Shown: positions 32,636-45,683, counted from the stretch's first letter. The stretch is DNA of 64,000 nucleotides from Bretschneidera sinensis (GCA_023935145.1 CM043700.1:39412620-39476619); one strand, 5' to 3'. The notes: generated by a model from the letters alone, not told the origin. A program made the numbers and translations.

Positions 32636-35223
32636 TGTAATACCCATATTTTTACAGTAAGGGTAAATATCTATTTTAATAAATATGACAAAGAGTTAAA
32701 ATCCCATAAGGCTGAATGAGGATTGAAGGAGACAAAGGTTGGGGAAAAAAAAAAGTCAACATATGAATAGTAAACTCGTGGCAGCACATATCAACCGGGA
32801 AAATGATTGCAAAGGCAATCATGATGTTTTTATTCTCCATCATTTCATTCTTGTCTCATAAGGGAAAAGTAAAGGAAAAAAAAATGGTGCTTCCACCATT
32901 ACATAGTGGAAGTCATTTAAAAAAAAAACAAAGGGGGACAAAACAAAATGATGAGAGACTAAGGTGGGAGGGGGGCAGCTGCTGAAGACTAGCAAAAAGA
33001 AAAAAAAAATTATTTTGTCTTGCAAAGACAATAATGGTGTCTTGCAAGTGTCCAATGTATAGAATAATTTAGAGAAAGTGGATGATGACTTGGCAAGCAA
33101 CTTTCAAAGTTGCATAATGAAGTTTCATATCATATATATATATGAGAAGTAGACATGAGAAGTAGTCGTGAATGAAGGATAAAAATTTTAGCTTCTCTTC
33201 ATTTTCTCTAAACACTTGGGAGTTCAAAGAAATGTCAAAAGAGCAAAATTTTGAAAGAGTTTTCTGTGAAATTTCATAGAGGATCATGAAAAGCTATCAG
33301 TATTATAAGGTAATAGCATAGTATTTATTTTTAAATTTTTAGCATATATGAAATTCCCAGAGTTCAAAGTGGGAATTTTCAAAAGAATTAGTTTATGATG
33401 AATTTAAGAAATAATTAGAAATTTAATACAAATATTATGTCAGGTGTTGACTATCTACAACGGGAGAAATTTCTGAGAAGAACCGAAAAAGGCAAGAAGG
33501 TGACCCACGGGTAGCTTTAAATGCTACAGAGTGAGTTGAATTTACTTTAAGTAGTCTAAAAAAAATAAAATATCTCGTGATTATATTAAAATAAATTATT
33601 AAAGTATGTTTGGATGATAGATGAAAAATTGATTTATGGGTATGATAGGAAATTTGGACATGTAGAAATATTTTTCGGTGAGAGATGATATTTTTGGAAA
33701 TCATAAGTTTATTTGAGAATAAAAGCAATAAATAAATTATTGATGAGACATACTGATGTTTTAACACGAGTTATGATGAGATGAATTTTAGTAGATCTTG
33801 ACAAATTTTGGTGGATGATTTGAGGTGAATTTTAGTGGATCTTAGCAGACTTTAATAGATTATTTGATGTGATTTGGAGATAGAAGAATTTAGTGGAATT
33901 TTTATATAATTTGATAAAAATCTGGATGTAAGAAATTTTTAAAGAAACTTTGTTATATAAAATTTGTGGATAATTAGGATAGCCAAATTAAGTGGTTTGA
34001 ATCTTTATATTGTTTTTATATTACTATTTATATTACTGTTTCATATCATTGTTCATGCACATATGCATTTAATAATATAACCGAAAGAACCGGGAAGGCA
34101 GCCGGTCTAATGAAATAACTGTGACAGCTGGTATATGCTTGGATGAAAAATAAAAACCATGACAGCCGGTATATGCTGGGATGAAAAGTGAAAATCGTGA
34201 TAACCGGTATATACTGGGATGAAAAGTGAAATCCGTGACAGCCGGTATATGCTGGAATTAACCGGGAAGGCAGCCGGTCTGATGAGAATAAAAGAACCGG
34301 GAGGGCAGTCGGTCTAAGATAATAATAACCTGTCGACAGGTGGGAAGACGTTCCCATCATAATCATTCATGCATCTGCATCTATTTTGATTATTGTTGTA
34401 TTATTTGAGATGTTGAGATGTGGTATTTTTATTGTGAATTTAATTATAGATGGCTGAGTCTCATGAAAAGAGACAGCTATAATGATGAGATTTTTGAGAT
34501 GCTGAGGTATGATTTATTATCGTGAAAATAATTATAGATAATTGAGTCTCGCTGAAAGAGACAGTTATGATGAAAATATTATTGAAAAGCTAAGATGATG
34601 TATATTGTCGTGTATGATGGCTGACTCTCATAAAAAAAGTCAGCTATGATAATGAGATTATTGAAATGCCGAGATGTGGGACATTATTGTGAATTTAATT
34701 ATAAATGGTTGAGTCTCATAGGAAGAGACAGTTATGGTGTTAAGACTTATTTAAATAGAAGATTTTATGATGTGAACCTCATCACGAGGTAATTATGAGA
34801 TAATTGATGGTCTTAAGATGGACTAATGATTGAGAATAAGATATAGATAGAGAAGAATAAAATATTAAATATTAAAGGATTATTTATGGAATTTGGAATA
34901 CTTTTAGTAAATTTAATTCACTGAGCTTGTGAAGCTCACCCCTCATTGTACAATGATTTTCAGGTAGCAGGTTTGGCAAATAGTTTGATGAGTTGAGGTT
35001 CAGAAGAAATCATTTTCTGTAAGTCGTGTACGTGTCATCATCCTCAGACTAATGAGAGAGTAAAATGAAAAATTTATTTGTAACTCTTCATACATTTTAC
35101 AGATTGATGTAAAGTTCTTTTGGTAATATTTATTTTCTTACTGCTGCATATATGTGTAGTGCTGGGATTCTCAAAATGTGATGACACCGTTTCGAGGTGG
35201 CCAACCCGGGATGGGTCGTTACA
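32636..35223 (+). mobile_element. Solo LTR nested in the 5' LTR of element B
   Basis: A 2588-base insert with TGTAATACCC at the left and GGGTCGTTACA at the right, flanked by the 5-base target duplication AATAA (32631-32635 and 35224-35228). It is a related but distinct subfamily: it lacks the long (AT)n, carries more minisatellite copies (34080-34320), and repeats a GAGTCTCATGAAAAGAGACAG-type phrase three to four times at 34453-34725. No internal region is left, so it is the product of LTR-LTR recombination. Confidence 0.92.
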
Positions 35224-36385
35224 AATAATGAGTCAATTTAATAATAAATGTGATAAGTGAAATTCTTGATGAGCTATGGATGATGATTTGATGTGATATA
35301 CGAGGAGAAGAAATTAGTGAAATTAATCAAATAGTAATTTGAGAAGAATCGGGATAACAAATTTGAATGTCCGAATACATGCGTGTTTTTATATTATTAT
35401 ACATACGCATATTTCATATCATTGTTGATATTCATATACATGAAATAAAAGAACCAAGAGGGTAGCCGGTCTAAATGAAAACCATGATAGCCGGTATATG
35501 CTGAAAATATATAAAAATCGTGACAGCCGGTATATGCTGGAAATAAATGAAAACCGTGACAGCCGGTATATGCTGGAAATAAAATAACCGGGAAGGCAAC
35601 TGGTCTAAGATAAAACATGTCGACATGTGGGAAGACGTTTCTAATAAAAATAACATTTAAATTCACACATTGCATTTGCTTTAAATATTGATTGTTATTA
35701 CTTTAGATGCTAAAGTGTTATTCATGATTATAAATTTATTGATAGATGAATGAGTCTCACAGAGAGACATTTATGCTGAGAAGAAATATAGAAATATGAA
35801 ATGATGAGAATTATCTAGGTGATTGATTATAAGCTATGAACCTCATAATGAGGTAATTATGAGATAGAATTGATAGTCTCAAGATGATGATTAATTATAT
35901 GAGAAGAAGAGATTTATAAAGGATGAGGATTTGGTATGAGTAGCGATAATAGAATGTTATTATCAAAATATGAGATATGGATGAATGAATATTGAAAGAC
36001 TAATTATACAAATTGAATACTTCGAGTAAGTTTAATTCACTGAGCTTGTGAAGCTCACCCCTCATTGTTAAATAATTTCAGGTAGTAAGCAAGACAGATA
36101 GTTTGGTGAGCTGAGATTCAGACAAAGTCATTATATGTAAGCCGCGTGGTCCACATCCTCAGACTAATAGAAAAAAAATATTTGTAAATATTCATGCATA
36201 TTACGTTGTATATAATGTTTAAATCAAGATCTGATGATATATCACCCCTGTTGAGGGTTAAGGATTGATGTAAAAATTGTAGTTGGTATTATTTTTATTG
36301 TTGCATATAGGTGTCGTGCTGGGATTTTCAAAATGTGACAGCACCGTCTCTGGGGTGGTCAACCCGAGATAGGTCGTTACAATTT

Positions 36386-36397
36386 TGGTATAAGAGC
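36386..36397 (+). promoter_or_regulatory. Primer binding site of element B
   Basis: TGGTATAAGAGC, one mismatch from TGGTATCAGAGC, the complement of initiator tRNA-Met. It stands 4 bases after the LTR end. The counterpart in element A (CGTATCAGAAAA at about 10422) is more decayed. Confidence 0.85.
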
Positions 36398-36483
36398 ATT
36401 AGGTTTTATGATTCTTTAGACTGCATAAGAACTTAATGAAGTGGAAAATCTAAATAAACTATATTTTAATACATAGTCTAAGG

Positions 36484-37480
36484 ATGACACGTGGATGTGC
36501 TAGAGCTACAGGTAGAGTTCTGAATCAGAGGGGACGTGGTAGACCCCCAATATTTAGAAGAGCTGAAACATAAGGGGAGGTTGAGTATGTGGTTCTTGTA
36601 AAGGAACAGATTGATAGTGCAGCTGGTACTAGTAGAACTGGAAGAGAATCTAAGGTTAAGATGGATAAATTGAGAGAAGCTCTTGATCATGCTATAGAGA
36701 GGATGAATGCAGCTGAAGAAATGACTAGTAATTTGCATAGGAGATTATAGGAGAGGGGTAGAATAGAACTTGAAGTTGGGAGACAAGAGGTTCATGAGGG
36801 AGAAGGTGTGTTTGCACATGAGATGCAAGGTGATTGTTTTGTGAGATTTCTTAAGTTTAAACCCCAGTCTTTTAGAGGACCTATAAATCCTATAGAAGTT
36901 GAGCAGTGGATTAGACATGTCAAGAAATATTTTGAGGTCTTATCAGTGAAAGATAAAGAGAAGATTGCTTTTGCTGGAAGGTGAGGCTTCTCAATGGTGG
37001 GAGGATATTTTGCCCATGGTAAGCACACAGGTAGAATAACCTTTAACTTGGAGTAAGTTTAAGGATGAGTTCTTTGTGAAGTATTTTCCATAAACCTTTT
37101 GGGCACAACAAGAGAGATATTTTATTCATCTAAGGCATGGTAATTTATCGGTGGTTAAATATGATAGTAGATTCATAACCTTGTCAAGGTTTTTACCAGA
37201 ATTAGTGAATACGGAGGAGAGGAAGTGTAAGAGATTTTTAAACAGATTACACTATGATATTCAGACTAATCTTTCCTATATGGGCATTAGAAATTATGCT
37301 ATACTGGTGGATAAAGCATTACAAATTGAGAACGATTTGATGGAGTTTAGAGGTAGGAGGGAATGGTTGAAGAGGTCTAGATTTGAGGGACCTAGAGGTG
37401 GTGACAGTACAAGTGTGCAGGGTGGGAGACCACCCCAAAGGAGGCGTCCCTTGTCACAAGGAACTGTAGTACAGAGTTAG
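36484..37480 (+). pseudogene. Element B gag
   Basis: ATG 36484 opens an Arg/Gly-rich start (MTRGCARATGRVLNQRGRGR). The retrotransposon gag core follows: FLKFKPQSFRG (about 36850), VEQWIRHVKKYFEVL (about 36898), a QWWED segment near 37000, then an open part 37151-37480 with YDSRFITLSRFLPELV, KCKRFLNRLHYDI and a basic tail. TAA/TAG stops occur in the first half and there is a small frame change near 36965. Gag forms particles in active elements. The zinc knuckle that should follow is removed by the shared deletion. Confidence 0.82.
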
Positions 37481-37579
37481 AGGCTAGTAGGATCTATTGC
37501 TTTTGTAGCTCAGAGTAATATTGGTGAGACCCGTAGATCCGGGAGACAGGCTATGGGAAGTGGGAGTTATAGTACATAG

Positions 37580-38520
37580 ACTTTCTAAGTCTTCACATTC
37601 CCTTCCTATTAAAACTACCTAGGGTCCTGAAAAGTTGGTTGAATTGTATGTAGCGGAGATTGTAAGATTACATAGAGTACCTTTGAGCATTGTATCAGAT
37701 AGAGATTCTAGATTCACTTCTAGATTTTGGAGGGGTTTCCAAGAAGTTATGGGTACACAATTGCAGTTTAGTACAACTTTTCATCTACAAACTAATGGGC
37801 AAATAGAGAGAATCATCAGAATACTAGAAGATATGCTGAGGGCAAGTGTATTGAGTTTCTTAGTAAGCTAGGATGATTATTTTCCTTTGATCAAATTTGC
37901 ATACAATAATCAGTATCAAACTAGTATTGAGATGGCACCATTTGAAGCTTTATATCGTAGGAGGTGTAGAACTCCAGTATGCTGGGAAGAAGTTGGAGAA
38001 AAAAAGATTTTTGGTCTAGAAATGATAGATTTGACTACTGAGATGATCAAATTGGTTAGAGAGAACCTTAGAGCAGCATAGAACGGGCAGAAGGGATATG
38101 CTGATAGTAGAAGATGATCTCTCGAGTTTCAAGTTGGTGATTGGGTATTTTTGATGATATCTCTGTGGAAGGGTGTGTTGAGGTTTAAAAAAAAAGGAAA
38201 GTTGAAGCCTAGATTTTTGGGGCCTTATGAGGTGATTGAGAGAGTTAGACTAGTAGCATATCGATTGGATTTGCCCCCAGAGTTAAAGCAATTACATAAT
38301 GTGTTTCATGTGTCACTTTTGAGAAAGTACTTACACGATGAATTTCATAGTATCTCGAATCAAGCAATAGAACTTTAGGAAGATTTGACCTTTATGCAAG
38401 TACCGGTCAGAAATCTAGACAGAAAGGAACAAGTCTTGCGTAATAAAGTTATTCAATTGATTCAAGTTGGTGAAGCAAAGATGTTGAAGAAATTACTTGG
38501 GAACATGAAGCAAGAATGAG
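37580..38520 (+). pseudogene. Element B integrase core and chromodomain
   Basis: Joined directly to gag at the deletion near 37565. It shows LSKSSHFPFLPIKTT-like sequence across a small frame change, then (37635-37871) [19 protein letters not shown] and SDRDSRFTSRFW with the second catalytic Asp, and the Glu in QTNGQIERII. 37887-38081 continues with MAPFEALYRRRCRTPVCWEEV, and 38151-38378 with [12 protein letters not shown] and [19 protein letters not shown]. The chromodomain tail is read in another frame to about 38520. The zinc-binding HHCC region and the first catalytic Asp are deleted. Confidence 0.85.
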
Positions 38521-38595
38521 GAAAGAATACCCCCGACTCTTTCATGAGTTAGGTAAAAAAATTTCAGGGACGAAATTTTATAAGGTGGGTAGAAT

Positions 38596-38706
38596 TGTAA
38601 TACTCGTATTCGTAACGTAAGGGTAAAAAGTAATTTAATAAATATGACATGAAGTTAAAAATATATATATATATATATATACATATATACATATATATAT
38701 ACATAT

Positions 38707-38741
<35 letters not shown>

Positions 38742-39393
38742 CATATATATATGCAAAGGAACTAATATTTTATTAAAAAATTCTTTATAAAAAAAAGACG
38801 CGTGGACAGCATGTAAGGAAAAAGAAAAAGGAAAAAAGAAGAAAAAACGCAAGGTCTAGCGTGGAGAAGGAAAAAGAAGAAAAAAAAAAAGGCATGCAAC
38901 ACTTGGAAGTCCAGGTGTTGCTCAAGGGACACTAATCTTTAATTTAGGAAATGGTGGACACTGAGCACCATTTGGAGAAATGGTGCAACTGTGCCACCGT
39001 TAATAAATCGTATAAAATTTTACTTTATTGAATTGTTTTATTAGTTTTACTAAATCTTGTTTGGTTTTCTTTAACTTCAAATACGAACTACTCTATTTCT
39101 TTAAACACTTGGGGACCCAAAAAAAGGCTGAAAGAGTAAAATTTTGAAGGAGTTTATGGGAGAATTTTATAGAAAGTTACGGGAAGCTCTAAGAAAAACA
39201 GAAGGTAACAACGTGAGTTTTAATTTTGAATTTTAGCATGCATAAAATTTCCCAAAATTCAATGTAGGAATTTTCAAAGGATGTGAATTATGGAGGAACT
39301 GAAGAATAAATTAGAAATTTTAATATAAATATTATGTCAGGTGTTGACAATCAGCCACCGAGGGAAATTGCTGAAAAAAAAGCAAGAAAGGCA
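38596..39393 (+). repeat. 3' LTR of element B, part 1
   Basis: Begins TGTAATACTCGTATTCG after the purine tract AAGGTGGGTAGAAT. It holds an interrupted (AT)n run (38659-38750) and the hairpin at 38896-38921. It stops at AGGCA (39389-39393), the copia insertion site. Confidence 0.85.
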
Positions 39394-39474
39394 TGTTATA
39401 TGAATCTTGATACTAATACACAAATAATCAATGATACAATCAAGTTCTTTTCATATTAAACTTGTCAAGAATTC

Positions 39475-39536
<62 letters not shown>

Positions 39537-39962
39537 AGAAGATGAGTTAGAAACAAACCAGAATCCATTGCAAGCAAGCCTCCTTGGGTTGATCTTCTAA
39601 GACTACAGGGAGAATCACCTTTGGTATGGGAACCAATCGATTGAATGTTATAGGGGAGGGAGAAGAACTGTCTATTTCAATAAAATTTTAACACACACGT
39701 TAAACACCCTCCCCTGATGTTTTTTTATTTCCATATGCCTTAGGGACCATAACCCTAATAGTTACCTCACACATGTGCATTGGGTCTTTAGCCCATTAAC
39801 AAAGACCCATACCACATCAGGCTTCGACACATAAGATGGCCCATACTAAAAAACCTTGATACTTTGGAGACCCATAAAATTATATCATTTAACTGGGTCC
39901 TTTATTAGATAACAGGTTTATATGTACAATGTTATAACATATCTGAACCCAAAATTCCAACA
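39394..39962 (-). repeat. 3' LTR of copia element C
   Basis: TGTTATATGAATCTT...AATTCCAACA on the plus strand. It contains an (AT)n of about 57 bases (39477-39533). The polypurine tract (AAGTGGGAGAT on the minus strand) lies at 39963-39973. Confidence 0.92.
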
Positions 39963-40400
39963 ATCTCCCACTTGAGTTATATATGTTATCCTTTATATTG
40001 TACATGAAGATAACCTTAATTGAGCTCATTTGTGCTATCTAAACCAAAATATCCAACAACAATCTGGTCCTTTAACCATATCAATGTAGGATCAAAGTGA
40101 TCTTTATCACATTTATCGTAACAAGACCCATCAATGGTCACAACACTAACACAATTAATAACATAGATCTAGTATGGATGTGTAGCATGGAAATTACATG
40201 AAACGTGATCTTAAACATGTCAATTTCCAACTGGTCCTCCATATGACTCAAAAGAATCATATGAAATACTTTCAAACATTAAATGCAAAACTGCATTGAA
40301 AGTCATCATAGAGTAATCAAAAATACATAATCCAAAGTCTGTACAGAACAACATAACCATGTCAATTAAGCAAAAGTAAAAGGCCAAATACAAACTCCCA

Positions 40401-42852
40401 CTATACGAGCATATGGTCCAAAAGAACAACACCCATATGAGCAACATGCTCATGAAGCACTATAGGTGGCAAACCCTTAGTAAGCGGATCCGCAATCATA
40501 GAGTTTGTACTAATATGCTCAATTGACACTTGAGAATTCTAGACTCTCTCTTTGACAACCATAAACTTGATGTCAATATGCTTTGACCTCGACGAGCTTC
40601 GGTTGTTCTTGGAATACAACTCAGCAGCCTTATTATCATAATAAATCGTTAATGATCTATCAATACCACCAACCATGCGCAACCCAGTGATAAAATTTCG
40701 CAGCCATATTTTTTGATTTGATGCCTCATGGCACGCTATGAACTCTGCCTCAATGGTGGAAGTAGCTATGAGTGACTGTTTCACACTCTTCTGTGATATA
40801 GCTCCTCCAGCTAACATAAAGACATAGCCAGAAGTGGATCTCCTACTATCGAGACACCCAGCAAAATCAGAGTCTGAATACCCAACGATCTCCAAAAGAT
40901 CCGATCTCCGATATGTGAGCATATAATCCTTCATTCTCTGTAGATATCTCATAACCCATTTAGCTGCTTTCCAATGATCCACGCTCGGGTTACTCAAATA
41001 TCTGCCTAGCATTCCAACAATGTACACAATGTCCGATCGCGTACATACTTGTGCATACATGAGACTTCCAACAGCCAAAGCATAAAGATATTTCTCCATT
41101 TCCTTCTTCTCAAGTTTATTTTTCGGATATTGGAGTAAACTGAACTTATCACCCTTTGCCATGGGTGTGTTTCCTGGTGCACAACCACTCATGCTAAATC
41201 TACTTAGCACTTTATAAATATAGGCCTTCTGTAACAGTCCAAGTATACCTCTGGAACGGTCTCTATGGATCTGTATACCCAAAACAAAGGACGTATCACC
41301 AAGATCTTTCATTTCAAATTTACTTAATAGAAATCTTTTGGTTTCATGCAATAGACCTATATCGTTGCTTGCCAGTAGAATGTCATCTACATATAGCACC
41401 AGGATAATAAATTTGCTCCCACTGAACTCGAGATGTATGCACTGATCAACGGTGTTTTCCTTAAATCCAAAGGATGTAATCACCTGATCAAATTTCCAAT
41501 ACCATTGTCGGGATGCCTGTTTTAAGCCATAAATGGACTTTTTAAGCTTGCATACAAGATGCTTTGAATCTTTGGACTCACAGTTCTCCGGTTGCACCAT
41601 GTATATTGTTTCTTCAATGTTTCCATTGAGAAATGTTGTTTTAACATCCATTTGATGTAGCTCCAAATCATAGTGAGCTACAAGTGCCATAATGATTCTA
41701 AAGGAATCTTTCATCGAAACTGGCGAAAAAGTCTCTTTATAATCAATGCCTTCCTTTTAAGTGAAACCTTTGGCGACTTGGCGGGGCTTATACCTTTCAA
41801 TGTTGCCTTTTAAATCCCGTTTGGTTTTAAATATCCATTTGCAACCAATCGGTTTTGCATCTTTGGGCAACTCTACTAAGTCCCAAACACCATTAGCATC
41901 CAATGATTTCATCTCATCCTTCATGGCTTCAATCCACTTTTCAGAATTAGGACATTGTGTGACTTGACTAAAAGAAGTCGAGATCATCTTTCAGACCCAT
42001 ATCGAACTCATGTTCCTGGAGATACACAACATAATCAGTCAAAATTGTGTTTCTCTTTTCTCTAGTGGATCTCCTTAATGGCACTTCCACTTGAGGTTGT
42101 TGAGGTACCTCTTGATGAACCTCAGGCGGTTCTTGATTTTGAGCAGGTGACAATTCAGGTTCGTCATCAATGCGTTGGATCTCCGGATTTGCATTTTGAA
42201 TAACATCAGGTATGGATACCTGAATATTTTCAATTGCAACAACAGGAATGTAAACATATTCCTCTTCAAAATTGACTTGCTTGAGTTGGTCTCTCCCACT
42301 TAACTCAACATCCTCAATGAACTTGGCATTACCTGTTTCGAAAAAGGATCTATTAGAGGAATCATAAAATTTGAAGCCCCTTGATCTTTCAGAGTATCCA
42401 ACAAAATAGCAGCTAACGGTCATTGAGTCTAGCTTCTTCTCATTTGGCTTATAAGGCCGAGCCTCAGCTAGACATCCTCAAACATGAAATGGCTTAATGC
42501 TAGGCTTTTTGCCTGTCTATAACTCGTATGGGGTTTTAGCTACTACTTTACTTAGAACTTCGTTCAGGATGTAAACTGCAGTCTTGATGGCTTCACCCCA
42601 AAGCAATTATGGCAAAGAAAAATGACTAATCATACTTCTTGCCATATCCTTTAAGGTTCGGTTTCATCTCTCAGCTACACCATTTTGACTAAGAGTCCCT
42701 GGCATGGTGTATTGAGGAACGATCCCATATTCCATCAAAAATTTGGCGAAGGGTCTGGGACGTTGTTCATCTGATCCATCATATCTACCGTAGTATTCAC
42801 CTCCACCGTCAGATTTGACAACCTTAATTTTCTTGCCTAAATTGATTTTCAA
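40401..42852 (-). pseudogene. Copia element C pol: integrase end, reverse transcriptase, RNase H
   Basis: Read from 42852 downward: integrase core with VVKSDGGGEY and the Glu-containing SQNGVAER, C-terminal integrase to about 42430 (CYFVGYSERSRGFKFY), linker, then reverse transcriptase from 41987 (MKDEMKSLDANGVWDLV) through HQMDVKTTFLNG, YGLKQASRQWYWKFD and the catalytic LYVDDILLAS, then RNase H (GYSDSDFAGCLDSRRSTSGY, STIEAEF, YYDNKAAELYS, RSKHIDIKF). The tail ends at 40401 after DPLTKGLPP. Damage seen: stops near 42660, 42525, 42470, 41755 and 40530, and frameshifts near 41975 and 42840. Motifs are otherwise well kept. Confidence 0.92.
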
Positions 42853-43726
42853 ATTTGGCTTTGAAATTCTTGAACATGTCTATAGATTGAGACTTCTCAT
42901 GAATTAAATAAAGATAGTCATACTTGGAGTAGTCATCTATGAAAGTGATAAAATATTGTTGTCCATTCCAAGAAGCTGTAGGGAATGAACCACAAATATC
43001 CATATGTATCAATTCTAAGACACTATTACTTCTATTAGCGCCTTTATTTTTAACATTTGTTTGTTTTCCCTTAATGCACTCAACGCAGACTTCAAAATCT
43101 GAGAAATCTAAGGGATCAAGAATTCCTTCTGACACAAGTCTTTGAATCCTTTGTTTAGAAATATATCCTAAACGTTTGTGCCATAACATTAATAAATTCT
43201 CATTTGTTAATCTGCACTTAATACCAACATTTCTTGTATGCAAGGATTCGTTTTCTTTGGAGGCAATCATATCCAGTTTATATAAATTATCAATTAAAGA
43301 ACTGGAACCAAACAAATTTGAATTCTGAAAAAGACTAAACTTTCTATTTCCAAATGAACAAGAAAAACCTGATTTTTCCAAACATGAAATAGAAACCAAA
43401 TTCCATCTAAAAGACGGTACATAAAAAGTCTCATCCAAATCCAAATTACAACTATATTTTAATTGTAATCTAAATAAACAAACTGCCTCCACAGGAGCTC
43501 TTTCACCATTTTCTATATAGATGAATCTTTCAGCATCAGTTGGCATTCGGCTCCTTATGCACCCCTGCATAGAAACACTTATGTGAGTAGTTGCACCTGT
43601 ATCTATCCACCAAGCGTTCTTAGGTACTAAGGCCAAATTAACTTCAGAAGAAATAAAGTTTAGAAGTTTACCCTTCTTTTCACGCCAGGTCACATACTTG
43701 GTGTATTTTGTGCAGTCTTTCTTCAC
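42824..43726 (-). pseudogene. Copia element C protease and integrase N-terminus
   Basis: A 300-residue open frame. Near its start is the protease active site WWIDTGATTHIS with an intact Asp, and the YVPSFRWNLVSISCLEKSG segment. The integrase zinc-binding motif follows as LWHKRLGYISKQRIQ ... CVECIKGKQT (His-His-Cys-Cys), then the first core Asp in LIHMDICG and FITFIDDYSKY. It passes by frameshift into the next segment. It is part of the same polyprotein as the gag upstream and reverse transcriptase downstream, and appears as a separate frame only because of mutations. Confidence 0.92.
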
Positions 43727-44500
43727 ATGACCAGCTTTGTGGCAAAAGAAACAAGTTATATCTTTATCTTGTTTCTGCTGTCCCTTATGGTGTGAATTTT
43801 CAAACCCTGCAGTTTCCTTTCCTTTAATGTCCCTCTTTCTTTTCTTGCTGGAACTGGGGTCCTAATAAGTTGATGCTAAATAAGCACTTTCAACCTTTTC
43901 ATGATTAAGTCTCTCTTCCTCTTGTACACATTGAGCAATCAGCTCATTCAAAGTCCATTTCTCTTTTTGAGTATTGTAACTAATTTTGAAAGGACTGAAT
44001 TATGTAGGAAGAGAGATCAAGACCAAGTGCACCAGAATGTCTTCTGGCAATTCCAGCTTGAATGCCTTTAGTCTTGTCACAAGGTTTGACATCTCCATGA
44101 TGTACTCTCTTATATTCCCCTTCCCCTTGTACCACATTGAGACAAGCTTAGTTAAGATGGTACTTGTCTCGACCTTTTCGTTTGCGACGAATCGGTCTGC
44201 TATTTGGGAGAGGAATTTTTAGCATCATTTTCATCAGGAATAGAACCCCTGATGGTATCCGGAATCGAGTGCTTCATAATCGTTAGGCTCATGTTGTTTT
44301 TTTGCTCCCACTTTTCATATACAACCTTTTTCTCACTGGTACTATCGCTAGTGAAAGGTGCGGGACGATCGACCCTCAATGCATAGTCTAATTCCATGCA
44401 CTCCAGCACGATCATAACATGATCTTGTCACTTCTTGAAATTTATGTCGTTAAGCACGGGAATGCTGTTGATATTAGCAGAAATGGATGCTATGATAAAC
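43727..44500 (-). pseudogene. Copia element C gag with CCHC zinc knuckle
   Basis: Reading starts around 44500 (SIPVLNDINFKK) with a stop where Trp is expected, then 44415-44200 (MIVLECMELDYALRVDRPAP, VVYEKWEQKN), a typical copia gag N-domain. Further pieces in several frames lead to a perfect CCHC knuckle CFFCHKAGHVKKDC at about 43724-43765, which binds genomic RNA in active elements. No in-frame ATG is left at the expected start. Stops at former Trp codons suggest cytosine-deamination decay. Confidence 0.85.
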
Positions 44501-45591
44501 AAGAACAAAAGCTCACAATTAGTAACAAGTCATATATATATGAATCAAAACAAAATTGTATACATATACACATGCATGTGGGCCCATAACAAGTTACCTA
44601 GCACATCATTAATACTTCGTCTTTGGACAGAAATATCAACTTGTAAGTGGTATCTCAAGTATAGTTCATGAATATTGACAATCCAACCTGCCAAATAATG
44701 TGTCTTTCTTTGGACCGACACATTATTCGCATGACAACCTTTATTTGTCACATATTCACAACTATTTTAATCTATTAACAATGCAAAAATAATCTTCCTT
44801 TGGGCCGATTATTTTCACATATTAATAGCATGCTTACATGTCTTAAAATAAATAAATTTACATATTAGAGATTGCTTTGGCAACATAATACTTCAATTCA
44901 TTCATCTCAAAAAACATTAAACATAAAATTCAGAACAAAATCCTTAAAAAAAAAATTGCCCTTTACCTTGATCGGCGCTAGTAATTTGCCCGAAGGACAG
45001 ATCGCTGGTGCTGTAGCGCCAGTTCTCTGGATTTTGGGACTGACTATAGTGGTCCTCTATAATGAATACCAAAATAATATGCTTGCAATTGGCAAGCTGT
45101 CATGACAATAAAAAATGATTTATACAATTTCCACTTTACTACATATTTTGAGCATATTCGGAATATCATGGCAAGTTGTCATGACACTAAAAAATGATTT
45201 CTACAATTTCCACCTTTACTATACCAATTGTCTGTGCATATCATTCTTCCATTTATTATAGAAAAATTTTAAAAACGGCTATCTTTATCATATGAACCAG
45301 CGCCAAAGGGCTTAAGGCATAATTTACGAAATTAGCCTAAAACAGAAAGATCAAAGCCAGCGCCACAATGCTGGTTTAATAAATTGCAATTTGTAGTTAC
45401 AAAAAATAGTCCCTAAATTCATACAAAAAAAAAATCATATTTTGAGATACCAATTGTAATCATACAATCTCATCAACAAACATAGATTTATAGCAATTTT
45501 TTCAAAACAAATTTCTGCCCTAAACATGCTTTATGGGAGAAAATTCATGAAACTCAATTTTCATATGAATCTCAACAATTTAACATGAAAG
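44501..45591 (-). other. Leader (5' UTR) of copia element C
   Basis: About 1.1 kb between gag and the primer site with no sustained frame. It contains direct repeats of a TTTGGACCGACACATTATT/TTTGGGCCGATTATT type at 44630-44815 and a duplicated GGCAAGCTGTCATGACAATAAAAAATGATT / GGCAAGTTGTCATGACACTAAAAAATGATT pair at about 45089 and 45171, each read in plus sense. Several CAGCGCCA words (45018, 45298, 45359) recall the core of the Athila LTR repeats. Such leaders carry packaging and dimerisation signals, but none can be assigned here. Confidence 0.6.
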
Positions 45592-45603
45592 GCTCTGATA
45601 CCA
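45592..45603 (-). promoter_or_regulatory. Primer binding site of copia element C
   Basis: Plus-strand GCTCTGATACCA equals the 3' end of initiator tRNA-Met, so the minus strand is a perfect primer site, 2 bases inside the 5' LTR. Confidence 0.92.
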
Positions 45604-45605
45604 CT

Positions 45606-45683
45606 TGTTATATGAATCTTGATACTGATACACAAATAATCAATGATACAACCAACATCTTTTCATATTAAACTTGTCAAGAA

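Larger units (their letters stand above)
31690..36381 (+). repeat. 5' LTR of element B, interrupted by a solo LTR
   Basis: Begins TGTAATACCCGTATTCG and ends GATAGGTCGTTACA next to the primer site. It contains an exceptionally long (AT)n run (31743-31802), the hairpin at 31945-31970 and the minisatellite at 35448-35610. Bases 32636-35223 are a foreign solo LTR. Without it and one target duplicate the LTR is about 2.1 kb. Confidence 0.88.

Noticed and set aside
32803..33767. Frames in the nested solo LTR (32803-32985, 32840-33100, 33069-33287, 33435-33767)
   Set aside because: They lie wholly in LTR sequence and are low-complexity.
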